This document shows positions 27,781 to 35,564 of a stretch of 64,000 nucleotides of DNA, one piece after another; the stretch's first letter is position 1, and the number at the start of each line of letters is the position of its first letter. A program made the translations under genes and the position numbers. Under the pieces are notes generated by a model. That model was not told the DNA's origin, ran no database searches, and was given only the letters and a program-made list of their open reading frames with translations. Source of the stretch: Bacteroidota bacterium (GTDB lineage Bacteria; Bacteroidota; Ignavibacteria; Tepidaquicellales; Tepidaquicellaceae); the NCBI GenBank assembly GCA_018266835.1, contig JAFDZP010000002.1:1215302-1279301 (forward strand), written 5' to 3'.

Positions 27781-28048
27781 AAACGAAATATCTGAAAGCC
27801 TGAAAAAGCTGAAAGACTGGAAACTTAAAGGAAGTTCAATCGTAAAGATGTTTAAAACCAAAGGATTCCCTCAAACTATGGGCTTAGCTTCTGCAATTGG
27901 CGCTCTGTGCCAGGCGCATGACCACCATCCCGATTATCTTACAATGAAGTATGATTCTATTGAGGTTTCTTTTTCGTCCCATGATGTAAAAGGATTATCA
28001 TCACGTGATATAAAAATCGCAAAAGAAATAGATAAATTAAAATTTTAA
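27764..28048 (+). CDS. phhB: 4a-hydroxytetrahydrobiopterin dehydratase (PCD/DCoH)
   Basis: This 94-residue enzyme dehydrates 4a-hydroxy-tetrahydropterin to the quinonoid dihydropterin after aromatic amino-acid hydroxylation. The family signature is intact: the His-rich catalytic segment AHDHHPDYLTMKYDSIEVSFSSHD, in which His54-His55-Pro56-Asp57 and His73 match the conserved positions. Length is typical. No phenylalanine hydroxylase gene is in this window, so a role in molybdopterin or another pterin pathway is equally possible, as noted for PCD homologues elsewhere. The start lies inside the end of the regulator gene (17-bp overlap). Confidence 0.93.
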   Translation: MEKLTKNEISESLKKLKDWKLKGSSIVKMFKTKGFPQTMGLASAIGALCQAHDHHPDYLTMKYDSIEVSFSSHDVKGLSSRDIKIAKEIDKLKF

Positions 28049-28059
28049 AAATATATAAT

Positions 28060-28206
28060 ATGAACAAACCTGAAATTTGTATTCCCGGCAGTTCTAATGT
28101 AAAGCAGACAACTGCAAATATTTTTAAAGGAATATTCACTTTACACTCAAAAGTGTTTTATTATTTCGGTTTGTTCGTTGCAAGTATTTTCAGATACACA
28201 AAATAA
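28060..28206 (+). CDS. possible small membrane-associated protein (48 aa)
   Basis: A 48-codon frame starts 11 bp after the pterin dehydratase stop. The peptide begins MNKPEICIPG and ends in a hydrophobic C-terminal stretch (VFYYFGLFVASIF) followed by RYTK, which looks like one membrane helix with a positive tail. It is short, has no recognised family, and could be spurious. It fills the space between the operon and the TonB receptor, which favours a real gene. The longer upstream frame for the next gene overlaps it, but that gene's signal peptide starts only at 28229. Confidence 0.35.
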   Translation: MNKPEICIPGSSNVKQTTANIFKGIFTLHSKVFYYFGLFVASIFRYTK

Positions 28207-28228
28207 TTTTTTAATAATTAATCATCGC

Positions 28229-30436
28229 ATGAAATATTTATTTACTCTTTTAACTGTCTTAATTTTCTGTGCAAAAAGTTTCGCTGCAGATTCAACAACT
28301 GCAGGGGTAATAAAAATATCCGGCACTGTAACTAACGAAGAAAAGAAACCTGTAAGCGGAGCTAACTTAGTTCTTGAAGGAACTATAGACGGCGCTACAT
28401 CTGACGAAAAAGGTTTGTTTGAATTCGAAACAGAAAAAACCGGAACGTATAAATTAATCGTAACCGCAGTTGATTTTTCTACACAGGTTCAGGAGTTAAA
28501 TCTTGAAGCCGGTATGAATATGACACTGGATATAAGACTGAAAAAAAATGTAACGACTACTGAGCAGATACTTGTAACAGCAAGCTCATTTACCTCGGGA
28601 GAAAATTCAAAAGTTACTTTAACTCCTCTGGAAATTGTAAGAATTCCGGGAGCAAATGCTGACTTGTACCGCGCGCTTACAACATTCCCCGGTTCAAACC
28701 AGGTTGATGAAGGCAGCCGTATTACGGTACGAGGCGGCGACCCTGATGAAGTTATTACAATTTTAGACCAGGCAACTTTATATAATCCTTTTATCTTCGA
28801 TGACTCTTATAATACTTCATCGTTCTCCACTGTAAATCCATGGAGCTTAAAGGGAATTAACTTCACAAGCGGCGGCTTTTCTGCAAAATTTGGCAATGCG
28901 CTCTCTGCCGTGCTTGATTTAAAATCCTATGATATGCCAACAACAACAGGAATGTTTGCAGTACTGGGTATTGGTTCGGGAGGATTATCAGGTGTATATC
29001 TTTCAAAGAATTCAAAATTCGGCGCAACGTTTTCAGTAAGCCAAAGTTATTTAAAGCCCTTCTTCGATTTAAACGGAATCTCTGCCGATTACAGCAAAGT
29101 CCCTGAAGCAAACGGCGCAGGCGGTACGCTTGCATATAAATTCGGAACAACAGGCAACATGAAGTTGTATGCAAATTACTCCGGTGATAAAATCGGAATA
29201 AGAAACAATAGTCCTTCCTATGACGGATTTTTTAATTCCCAGTCAGATAATTATTTTGCCAATTATAAAATTTCATTTGCACCATCAAGTTCTTCTATGT
29301 TAAGCGCAAGTACATCGTTAAGCTTGTACAATAGAAAACTTGGCTACGGAGTTTTAGATACGCGTTCAAAAGATTACTACGGTAAAGGAAGAATTGATTA
29401 CACAATGCCTTTAAGCCAGAAAACAAATCTGAATGCAGGTGTAGAGTACGAATATCTTGAAAATCAGACATCGGGTACCGTTCCGAAAAATTCATACAAT
29501 TTAAGACCTGATGCGCCTTCACTTAAAATTGATACAAGCGCAAACTCGGGAAGAATAGGGGCGTTTGTGGAAACAGAGATGAGAATCAGCGATAAATTTT
29601 TTGTGATTCCGGGTGTAAGAACTGACTATCATACACTATCTAAGAAAATAAGTTTTGATCCGCGTCTCTCTATGGGATATCAGGTTGCAAAATATAATGT
29701 GATAAGAGGCGCAATAGGAATGTATCATCAGTATGTTTCTCCGCAAAATTATTTGCAGTCATACAATAATGATTTAACAGCTGAAGATGCAATCCACTAT
29801 ATACTTGGCTATGAGTACAACAAAGAAGGTGATATAGTTTTCAGAGTGGAAGGATATTATAAAGATTATAAAGATTTAGCCGGTTACGACCCGAACAGTT
29901 TTTATTTAAAATCAGGCGGAAGCGGATTTGCAAGAGGTGTTGATGTGTTCTTAAAATATAAATACGAAAATAAATTCACAGGATGGTTATCATATGCATA
30001 CTCTGATTCAAAAAGAAAACAATACGATGGGGGTTCGCAGAATTCATCTGACTATGATATTACGCATAACATGAGCTTTACAGGAAGTTATAATTTAACT
30101 GATGCAATCAACGTAGGTATAACATACAGAATTTCCACAGGCAAGCCTTATACTCCTGTAACAAGCGCAAGCTATGACCCAATACAAAATGTTTACGTTC
30201 CTGCTTACGCTGATAAAAACAGCGACAGGTTCCCGACATACACAAGAGTCGATGCAAGCTTTCAGTACATAACTGCATTGTTCCATAAGTTCTGTGTAGT
30301 GTTCGTTGCATTCAACAATATTTTCGATACAAAAAATCTTTATCAGTACAATTATAATTTCAATTATACCGATAAGATAGACGTACCTTCGCTGAACAAA
30401 AGAATTGTTTACTTCGGCATCGGGCTGCAGTTGTAA
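28229..30436 (+). CDS. TonB-dependent outer-membrane receptor
   Basis: This is an outer-membrane receptor for active uptake of a large or scarce ligand, energised by TonB. I place the start at ATG 28229, where a good signal peptide begins (MKYLFTLLTVLIF...KSFA). An in-frame ATG at 28178 would add 17 non-signal residues. The mature protein has a CarboxypepD_reg-like domain (about 28-112: ISGTVTNEEKKPVSGANLVL), a plug domain with ITVRGGDPDEV and the GGFSAKFGNALSAVL segment, and a 22-strand-type barrel ending RIVYFGIGLQL. No SusD partner follows. Instead a secreted helical protein lies 84 bp downstream. The ligand is unknown; an inorganic or cofactor substrate is as likely as a glycan. Confidence 0.88.
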   Translation: MKYLFTLLTVLIFCAKSFAADSTTAGVIKISGTVTNEEKKPVSGANLVLEGTIDGATSDEKGLFEFETEKTGTYKLIVTAVDFSTQVQELNLEAGMNMTLDIRLKKNVTTTEQILVTASSFTSGENSKVTLTPLEIVRIPGANADLYRALTTFPGSNQVDEGSRITVRGGDPDEVITILDQATLYNPFIFDDSYNTSSFSTVNPWSLKGINFTSGGFSAKFGNALSAVLDLKSYDMPTTTGMFAVLGIGSGGLSGVYLSKNSKFGATFSVSQSYLKPFFDLNGISADYSKVPEANGAGGTLAYKFGTTGNMKLYANYSGDKIGIRNNSPSYDGFFNSQSDNYFANYKISFAPSSSSMLSASTSLSLYNRKLGYGVLDTRSKDYYGKGRIDYTMPLSQKTNLNAGVEYEYLENQTSGTVPKNSYNLRPDAPSLKIDTSANSGRIGAFVETEMRISDKFFVIPGVRTDYHTLSKKISFDPRLSMGYQVAKYNVIRGAIGMYHQYVSPQNYLQSYNNDLTAEDAIHYILGYEYNKEGDIVFRVEGYYKDYKDLAGYDPNSFYLKSGGSGFARGVDVFLKYKYENKFTGWLSYAYSDSKRKQYDGGSQNSSDYDITHNMSFTGSYNLTDAINVGITYRISTGKPYTPVTSASYDPIQNVYVPAYADKNSDRFPTYTRVDASFQYITALFHKFCVVFVAFNNIFDTKNLYQYNYNFNYTDKIDVPSLNKRIVYFGIGLQL

Positions 30437-30520
30437 TTAATATTTAGTAATGAATAATTAATAATTTTAAAAACAGAATTAAAAAATATTTTAATAAATA
30501 AATCACAACAAAATTCAAAT

Positions 30521-31297
30521 ATGAAAAAAATATTATTATTAGTATTGCTGCTTATCACCTTCGGTCTGAATACTACATTAAAAGCCGATGATGATTTTAC
30601 AAAGGCAATCGTAAAGGCAAAGAAGAATTTCAAAAATGCCATGGATAAGTATGATGAAAAAGAAATGATAAAGTCACGCGGCGAGTTTGAAAGAATTCTT
30701 CAGTTAAAGAAAAATGTCTGGCTGGTAAATTATTACTTAGCTCTTGTTGATTACAATATTGCAACAACGGGTATGCTCTCAAAAGATAACGACAAAGTAA
30801 AAAAATACACACAGTCAGGTTTTGACTTTCTTGAAAAATCCATGTTGGAAAGAGATAACTTTGCGGACGCTTATGTTTTAAAATTATCACTTGAGTATAA
30901 CCGATTCCAGTATGAAATGGATAAAATGCAGAGTATCATTGCAGATGTACAGACAGCAGAAGAAACAGCAAAGAAGCTTGACCCGACCAATCCGAGATTT
31001 TATTTAGTGAAGGGTATTGCTACATTTTACACTCCTGCAGCTTTCGGCGGCGGAACAGATTTAGCACAGCCGTTGTTTGAAAAATCAATTGAGCTTTTCA
31101 GTCTTATAAAAAATTCTGATGAAACTCTTCCTGACTGGGGTAATGATGCAGCTTATGGTTACTTAGCATTGTGCCAGATTGATGCAGGCAAGCTGCCTGA
31201 AGCAAAGGCAAGCATGGATAAAGGTCTTGTGATAAATCCAACTTCAGGATTTCTCACAGGTTACGTAAAGAAAGCTTATGATGAAAAAGATAAATAG
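30521..31297 (+). CDS. secreted helical-repeat (TPR-like) protein next to TonB receptor
   Basis: This 258-residue protein has a Sec signal peptide (MKKILLLVLLLITFG...LKA). The mature part is alpha-helical with Lys/Asp/Ala-rich repeats resembling TPRs: MIKSRGEFERILQLKKNVWLVNYYLALVDYN near the start, LDPTNPRFYLVKGIATFYT in the middle, and YGYLALCQIDAGKLPEAKASMDKGLVINP at the end. Its closeness to the receptor gene suggests a periplasmic accessory role, but there is no direct evidence. A terminator lies about 45 bp downstream, so receptor and this gene may be one transcription unit. Confidence 0.72.
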   Translation: MKKILLLVLLLITFGLNTTLKADDDFTKAIVKAKKNFKNAMDKYDEKEMIKSRGEFERILQLKKNVWLVNYYLALVDYNIATTGMLSKDNDKVKKYTQSGFDFLEKSMLERDNFADAYVLKLSLEYNRFQYEMDKMQSIIADVQTAEETAKKLDPTNPRFYLVKGIATFYTPAAFGGGTDLAQPLFEKSIELFSLIKNSDETLPDWGNDAAYGYLALCQIDAGKLPEAKASMDKGLVINPTSGFLTGYVKKAYDEKDK

Positions 31298-31340
31298 TAT
31301 TTTATTCAGTATTGAGTAGTTAGTACTACGTATTGAGTAT

Positions 31341-31375
31341 AAACCCTTTGTGAAGAAATTTGCAAAGGGTTTTTT
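31341..31375 (+). terminator. rho-independent terminator
   Basis: A 10-bp stem (AAACCCTTTG 31341-31350 with 31363-31372) with a 12-base loop is followed by a T-run to 31375. It closes the TonB receptor unit. Confidence 0.88.
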
Positions 31376-31419
31376 AATTTCTATCTTTTTATTTTTTGAT
31401 ATAGTGTATAACTTGAACA

Positions 31420-32280
31420 ATGTTAGATGATAAAACGAAGAAAAAAATACTTTCCTTTATTGAAGGCAAAGATTACGATAAATTAATTTCCTATCTTGAT
31501 TCACTCAAAACAAAACACGCCGGAACGCCTAAGACAGATATAAAAGTATTTACAATAAAATCATTAGTAAAAGGTCTTTCCACCGAGAACAAGAAAAAAA
31601 ACGAAAAGAGTTTTTTTGAATTAGGAAAAAAATATTGCTCAATGAATGAACCCGTTGCACAGGAAATCGGCATACACATAATATGGCGCGGATATGCGCA
31701 CAACAAAAAAGAAACGAAAGATATACTTCTGAAAATTGCTGATAGCGATAACTGGGAAGTCCGTGAGTATGCCGCAGGAGCATTTTATAATGTCCTTAAT
31801 GAAAATCCTGAGTTATATAGTACAATGCTCAAATGGGCAAAACACAAATCGGAAAATGTAAGAAGGGCAGTCGTGTTTTCCGCTCTTGCATACTCTAAAA
31901 AAGGGGAAGCACCCGATACGGAAAAAGCATTCACAATTCTTGAACCCCTGATGTCTGATGCTTCTGTTTACGTAAAGAAAAATCTTGGACCATTCATACT
32001 GGGTTCTCACCTTGGAAATTCATTTCCGGAAGAAGTTTTTGCGCAGTTAAAAAAATGGCTTAAGTCTGATAACGAGCATGTGAGATGGAACATCGCAATG
32101 ACGTTCAATAACAGTTTTGGCAACAGGTATCCTGCTAAGGCTTTAGAAATTCTGAAAAAGTTATTACCTGAGGAAAGCAAAGTGGTTTCAAGGGCTGTCA
32201 TTTCTACTCTGAGGCATCTCAATAAAAGACATTCAAACTTAGTTCAGCCGTTCATCAAAAAGGAAGGAATAGAAATTTGA
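31420..32280 (+). CDS. AlkD/HEAT-like DNA alkylation repair family protein
   Basis: This 286-residue soluble protein is built from HEAT-type helical pairs like the AlkD/AlkC DNA glycosylases, which hold damaged DNA and release alkylated bases. Motifs of that fold are visible: DSDNWEVREYAAGAF, SENVRRAVVFSA, ASVYVKKNLGPFILG and NEHVRWNIAMTFNNS, with regularly spaced basic residues on the concave side. The catalytic Asp/Trp set of AlkD cannot be assigned with certainty from sequence alone, so glycosylase activity is tentative. The stop overlaps the next gene's TTG start by three bases. Confidence 0.7.
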   Translation: MLDDKTKKKILSFIEGKDYDKLISYLDSLKTKHAGTPKTDIKVFTIKSLVKGLSTENKKKNEKSFFELGKKYCSMNEPVAQEIGIHIIWRGYAHNKKETKDILLKIADSDNWEVREYAAGAFYNVLNENPELYSTMLKWAKHKSENVRRAVVFSALAYSKKGEAPDTEKAFTILEPLMSDASVYVKKNLGPFILGSHLGNSFPEEVFAQLKKWLKSDNEHVRWNIAMTFNNSFGNRYPAKALEILKKLLPEESKVVSRAVISTLRHLNKRHSNLVQPFIKKEGIEI

Positions 32281-33416
32281 CGCTCTGGGAATTATTCAAA
32301 TATTATTTATATGTAGGCTCAACTGCGTTCGGCGGTCCTCTTGCAATTATTAATACAATCAGGGTTGACCTTGTTGAAAAACGCGGCTGGCTTGAGAAGG
32401 AAGAATTTGAGTATTACTTCGGCTATGCTCAGATTGCTCCGGGTCCCTTAGCGTTTCAGGTCGGAGTATATAATGGATTTTTTAAATTCGGTATCATTGG
32501 CGCAGCGCTGTGCGGATTTGGATTAGTTCTTCCGTCATATATTCTCGTTTTAGTCTTTTCGATTTTTTATCAGAAGTATAACGATATAAGTTATATTCAA
32601 TATGCGCTGTATGGAGTAAGCCCTGCGATAATTGCAATCATTCTTCATTCAGGAATAAAACTAAGTAAAAATGTTTTAAAGAAAGATATTTTTCTCTTTG
32701 TTGTTTTCTTCTTATCGATAGCGCTGACAATATTTCTGAAAGTCCCGATTTTATATTTGATAGTTTCATCCGGAATATTTGCTTTATTTTATTATTCAAT
32801 TACAACTAAACAAACTGAAAAATTAAATTTCCTTCCGTTATTAATTGCATCGCCGTTTGCATTCATTGCACAAACTACGCAAACATTGGGAAGCAAACTT
32901 CTTGATTTAGCCTTGGTGTTTTTAAAAACGGGCAGCTTAACTTACGGCAGCGGATTTGTTATCATCGGAGTTCTGCAGCAGGATGTAGTTGTAAATTATC
33001 ACTGGCTCAGCCAGGCTGATTTTCTTGCAGGGATTTCATTCGGAAACATTACTCCGGGTCCCGTTGTAATTACTTCCACTTTTATAGGTTATTTAACAGC
33101 AGGAATGTGGGGCTCAGTAGTCAGCACGTTCTGTATTTTCTTCCCAACATTCTGCTTTGTGCTTATACTTGCGCACAGTATTGGAAAGTTTAAGGATAAC
33201 TTTTATCTGAAGTCATTTATCAAAGGAGCTAATGCCGCAGCCATAGGAGCTATTCTTTCAACTGCTTACAATCTTTCGTGGAGCTCGCTTATAGATATTC
33301 CCACTATAATTATTTTTATAGTAACACTAATTATACTTTTCAGAGTGAAAGTGAATACACTTTATCTTATAATAGCTGCGGCAGCAGTAGGAATAATTGT
33401 GAGAATGATAATCTGA
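32277..33416 (+). CDS. chrA: chromate transporter family protein (CHR)
   Basis: This 379-residue membrane protein has two homologous halves. The first half has FGGPLAIINTIRVDLVEKRGWLEKEEF followed by YAQIAPGPLAFQVG, and the second has the equivalent YGSGFVIIGVLQQDVV...QADFLAGISFGNITPGPVVI. This matches the bidomain CHR family, which effluxes chromate, although many members transport other anions. About ten membrane helices are expected. The start codon is TTG at 32277, supported by AGGAAGG at 32261-32267, about 9 bp upstream, and by overlap with the previous stop. Substrate specificity is unproven. Confidence 0.88.
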   Translation: MTLWELFKYYLYVGSTAFGGPLAIINTIRVDLVEKRGWLEKEEFEYYFGYAQIAPGPLAFQVGVYNGFFKFGIIGAALCGFGLVLPSYILVLVFSIFYQKYNDISYIQYALYGVSPAIIAIILHSGIKLSKNVLKKDIFLFVVFFLSIALTIFLKVPILYLIVSSGIFALFYYSITTKQTEKLNFLPLLIASPFAFIAQTTQTLGSKLLDLALVFLKTGSLTYGSGFVIIGVLQQDVVVNYHWLSQADFLAGISFGNITPGPVVITSTFIGYLTAGMWGSVVSTFCIFFPTFCFVLILAHSIGKFKDNFYLKSFIKGANAAAIGAILSTAYNLSWSSLIDIPTIIIFIVTLIILFRVKVNTLYLIIAAAAVGIIVRMII

Positions 33417-33425
33417 GTTTACAAC

Positions 33426-33451
33426 CATTCCCAACCGGGAGGTTGGGAATG
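33426..33451. terminator. hairpin between convergent genes, related to 2363-2388
   Basis: An 11-bp perfect inverted repeat (CATTCCCAACC 33426-33436 with 33441-33451) with a GGGA loop lies between chrA and the convergent deaminase gene. The core TTCCCAAC/GTTGGGAA is the same as in the hairpin at 2363-2388, which also separates convergent genes, suggesting a dispersed element used as a bidirectional terminator. Confidence 0.6.
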
Positions 33452-33463
33452 AGAAAGTTTAAA

Positions 33464-33940
33464 TTAGTATTCTGTCTTCTCTTCGTTAGCAGTCCATGCT
33501 TTAAACACTTCAAGCGCTTCATCAGAGTGGTAATGAATCATCGGAATTTTTCTGTGCTCGTGGGCTAAATCAAGTTCATCATAAATAAACTTATCATCGA
33601 AACCTATTTCGGCAGCGTGATGTTTATCATTGGCATAATAAATTTTATCAAGTCTTGCCCAGTAGATTGCAGCAAGGCACATAGGACAGGGCTCACAGCT
33701 TGTATAAATTTCACATCCGCTTAAATTAAACGTATTTAAATTTTTACAGGCTTCTCTTATTGTTTCCACTTCTGCATGGGCAGTCGGGTCATTTTTAGTT
33801 GTGACTTTATTGCTGCCTTTTGCAATTATTTTTCCGTCTTTTACTATTACTGCTCCGAAAGGACCACCGGCTGCATTTTCTACATTCTCTTTGGACATTC
33901 GCACTGCTTCGTCCATGAATTCTTTGTTAAATTCGTGCAT
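33464..33940 (-). CDS. guaD: nucleoside/guanine deaminase of the CDA fold
   Basis: This 158-residue zinc hydrolase has the cytidine-deaminase fold. The zinc and proton-shuttle motifs are HAE (55-57) and PCPMC (84-88). The length and the C-terminal FDDKFIYDEL...HRKIPMIHYHSDEALEVFKAW match the Bacillus-type guanine deaminase rather than TadA. It would convert guanine to xanthine and ammonia in purine salvage. Other CDA-fold specificities (for example a nucleoside) cannot be excluded. A minus-strand terminator of the upstream gene separates it, so it is probably transcribed alone. Confidence 0.85.
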   Translation of the reverse strand: MHEFNKEFMDEAVRMSKENVENAAGGPFGAVIVKDGKIIAKGSNKVTTKNDPTAHAEVETIREACKNLNTFNLSGCEIYTSCEPCPMCLAAIYWARLDKIYYANDKHHAAEIGFDDKFIYDELDLAHEHRKIPMIHYHSDEALEVFKAWTANEEKTEY

Positions 33941-33952
33941 ATTTTTTTACAT

Positions 33953-33985
33953 AAAAAAACCTGACAGCGCGAAGCTATCAGGTTT
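33953..33985 (-). terminator. rho-independent terminator (minus strand)
   Basis: On the minus strand AAACCTGA/TCAGGTTT (33978-33985 with 33957-33964) is followed by a T-run (A residues 33953-33959). It lies 21 bp after the stop of the thioredoxin-TPR gene. Confidence 0.85.
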
Positions 33986-34006
33986 GAAATAAATTATTGA
34001 ATAAAA

Positions 34007-35104
34007 TTATTTGTTGCCTGCGCCGTATACTTTATCTTTTGTTTTATTGTAAGTTTTATTGTCAGACCATAATACCAATGCTTTATCGATTGATTTTCGC
34101 GCCTTCTTCATATCACCGAGTTTATAATAAACATCTGCCATTACATTGTATGAACTGGCTTCAAAGATACCGCCTTTAAAATAAGGAATACTTTTATTTA
34201 TATTTTTTATGGCTTCCTTATAATCTGCAGTAGTTGCCAAAGTATCGGAATTAATTTTTCTTGCCTTTGCCAGATAATACTGTCCCATATAAAACCTTAC
34301 CATATCATCTTTAGGATATTTCTTTATAAGACTTTTATATGTTTTAAAAGCATCCTCATCATTTTTTGCTTCTGTATACTTATCGGCTAAAAATATCTTT
34401 GCATCTTTTTGAAGATTTGATTTCGGGTATTTTACCAGAAGAGCATTTATATCGTTTATATATGCTTCAGGTGTTTTATCTTTCACATTCATCATTGCAA
34501 GTGTAAACTCGGCATCATCTGTATATCCGGATGAGTTCGAAGGGTCCTGTGCTATAATATAATTTAGATATTGTTTTGCGTCATCTGCCTTATCCTGTTC
34601 AACTAACTTTGTTGCAAGCTCCATGTTTGCTTTTAAATCAGTCTTATTGTTATTATAATAATTCTGAAAATAAGCTAAAGTGCTTCTTCGTTCGTTAATT
34701 TTCTTAATGTTTTCAAGAAATTCGGGAGCAGGAAAAAATCCCACTATTTTATCTATTTCATTTCCATCAGAATCAACAAATACCAGAGTGGGGTAGCCTG
34801 TTACACCATATTTCTTTGCAAGGTCTTTACCCTCTTTTTCAGCATCTGTTTTCCAGTTAATCTGGTGCTCTTCAGCATAACGAACAACTTTTTTATTGTT
34901 GTAAACTCTCATATCGATATGCTTACACCATATACACCAGTCAGTAATAAAATCTATCATTACAATTTTATTCTGTTGTTTTGCTTTGGCAAGGACTTCG
35001 TTGAAAGTGCCATTTTCAAATGCGATTTCATCTGCAGTTGCTGCTTTAAATCCCATTAAGAGGGCGATTACAAGAAATAAAGCGATTTTATAGTTCGTTT
35101 TCAT
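34007..35104 (-). CDS. secreted thioredoxin-like protein with TPR domain
   Basis: This 365-residue exported protein has a signal peptide at about 1-24 (ending ATA). Residues about 28-130 are a thioredoxin fold with the redox motif WCIWC (Cys57, Cys60) after FITD, and the cis-Pro in TGYPTLVF. Residues about 150-355 are TPR-like helices (SGYTDDAEFTLAMM..., YMGQYYLAKARKI...). It probably reduces or isomerises disulfides, or transfers electrons, in the periplasm, with the TPR part holding a partner. The WCxWC context is like DsbD-gamma/DUF255-type thioredoxins. It stands alone, with a terminator downstream. Confidence 0.85.
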   Translation of the reverse strand: MKTNYKIALFLVIALLMGFKAATADEIAFENGTFNEVLAKAKQQNKIVMIDFITDWCIWCKHIDMRVYNNKKVVRYAEEHQINWKTDAEKEGKDLAKKYGVTGYPTLVFVDSDGNEIDKIVGFFPAPEFLENIKKINERRSTLAYFQNYYNNNKTDLKANMELATKLVEQDKADDAKQYLNYIIAQDPSNSSGYTDDAEFTLAMMNVKDKTPEAYINDINALLVKYPKSNLQKDAKIFLADKYTEAKNDEDAFKTYKSLIKKYPKDDMVRFYMGQYYLAKARKINSDTLATTADYKEAIKNINKSIPYFKGGIFEASSYNVMADVYYKLGDMKKARKSIDKALVLWSDNKTYNKTKDKVYGAGNK

Positions 35105-35168
35105 ATAATTGGTATTTTAATAAATTAATTATACGCAAATCTATCTTCAATGTTTAATTTTACCCTTT

Positions 35169-35486
35169 TTATAAAAAGTACAGGTAGAAATTAAGCATAA
35201 CCGCAATGATAGATGCAATGAGGTTGCCGCATATCAGAACACGGAAGAACGAAGAATAATGTTCCTTATAATTTATGTAGTGATTAAAAAACGAGAAAAT
35301 TGCAAATAGCAATACTACAAAAATTAAAATAGAAATAACAAATCCGGGGAAGAGATCAAACTCAATGTGGAATTTTTCAAGAAGTCTTACCAGTCTTGTC
35401 TTATCAGCGCCACCTTTTACCATAAGAGCGAACTGCCCTGCATTTGCAAGGGTAAACAAAACAGCTAAAATTTTGACAGGGGCCAT
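35169..35486 (-). CDS. small membrane protein of unknown function
   Basis: This 105-residue protein has three predicted membrane helices (about 3-20, 47-67, 81-104) and a charged loop (KGGADKTRLVRLLEKFHIEFD) between the first two. I do not recognise a family. It is divergent from the glycosyltransferase gene, with 78 bp between starts that must hold both promoters. The even helix pattern and lack of internal stops make it a believable gene. Confidence 0.55.
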   Translation of the reverse strand: MAPVKILAVLFTLANAGQFALMVKGGADKTRLVRLLEKFHIEFDLFPGFVISILIFVVLLFAIFSFFNHYINYKEHYSSFFRVLICGNLIASIIAVMLNFYLYFL

Positions 35487-35564
35487 AAGTGACTGAATAT
35501 AAGAAGATTAATCGCATAAAAAAAAGTAAATTGAAATTACTTTTATCTGTAAGTAACTTAAAAA

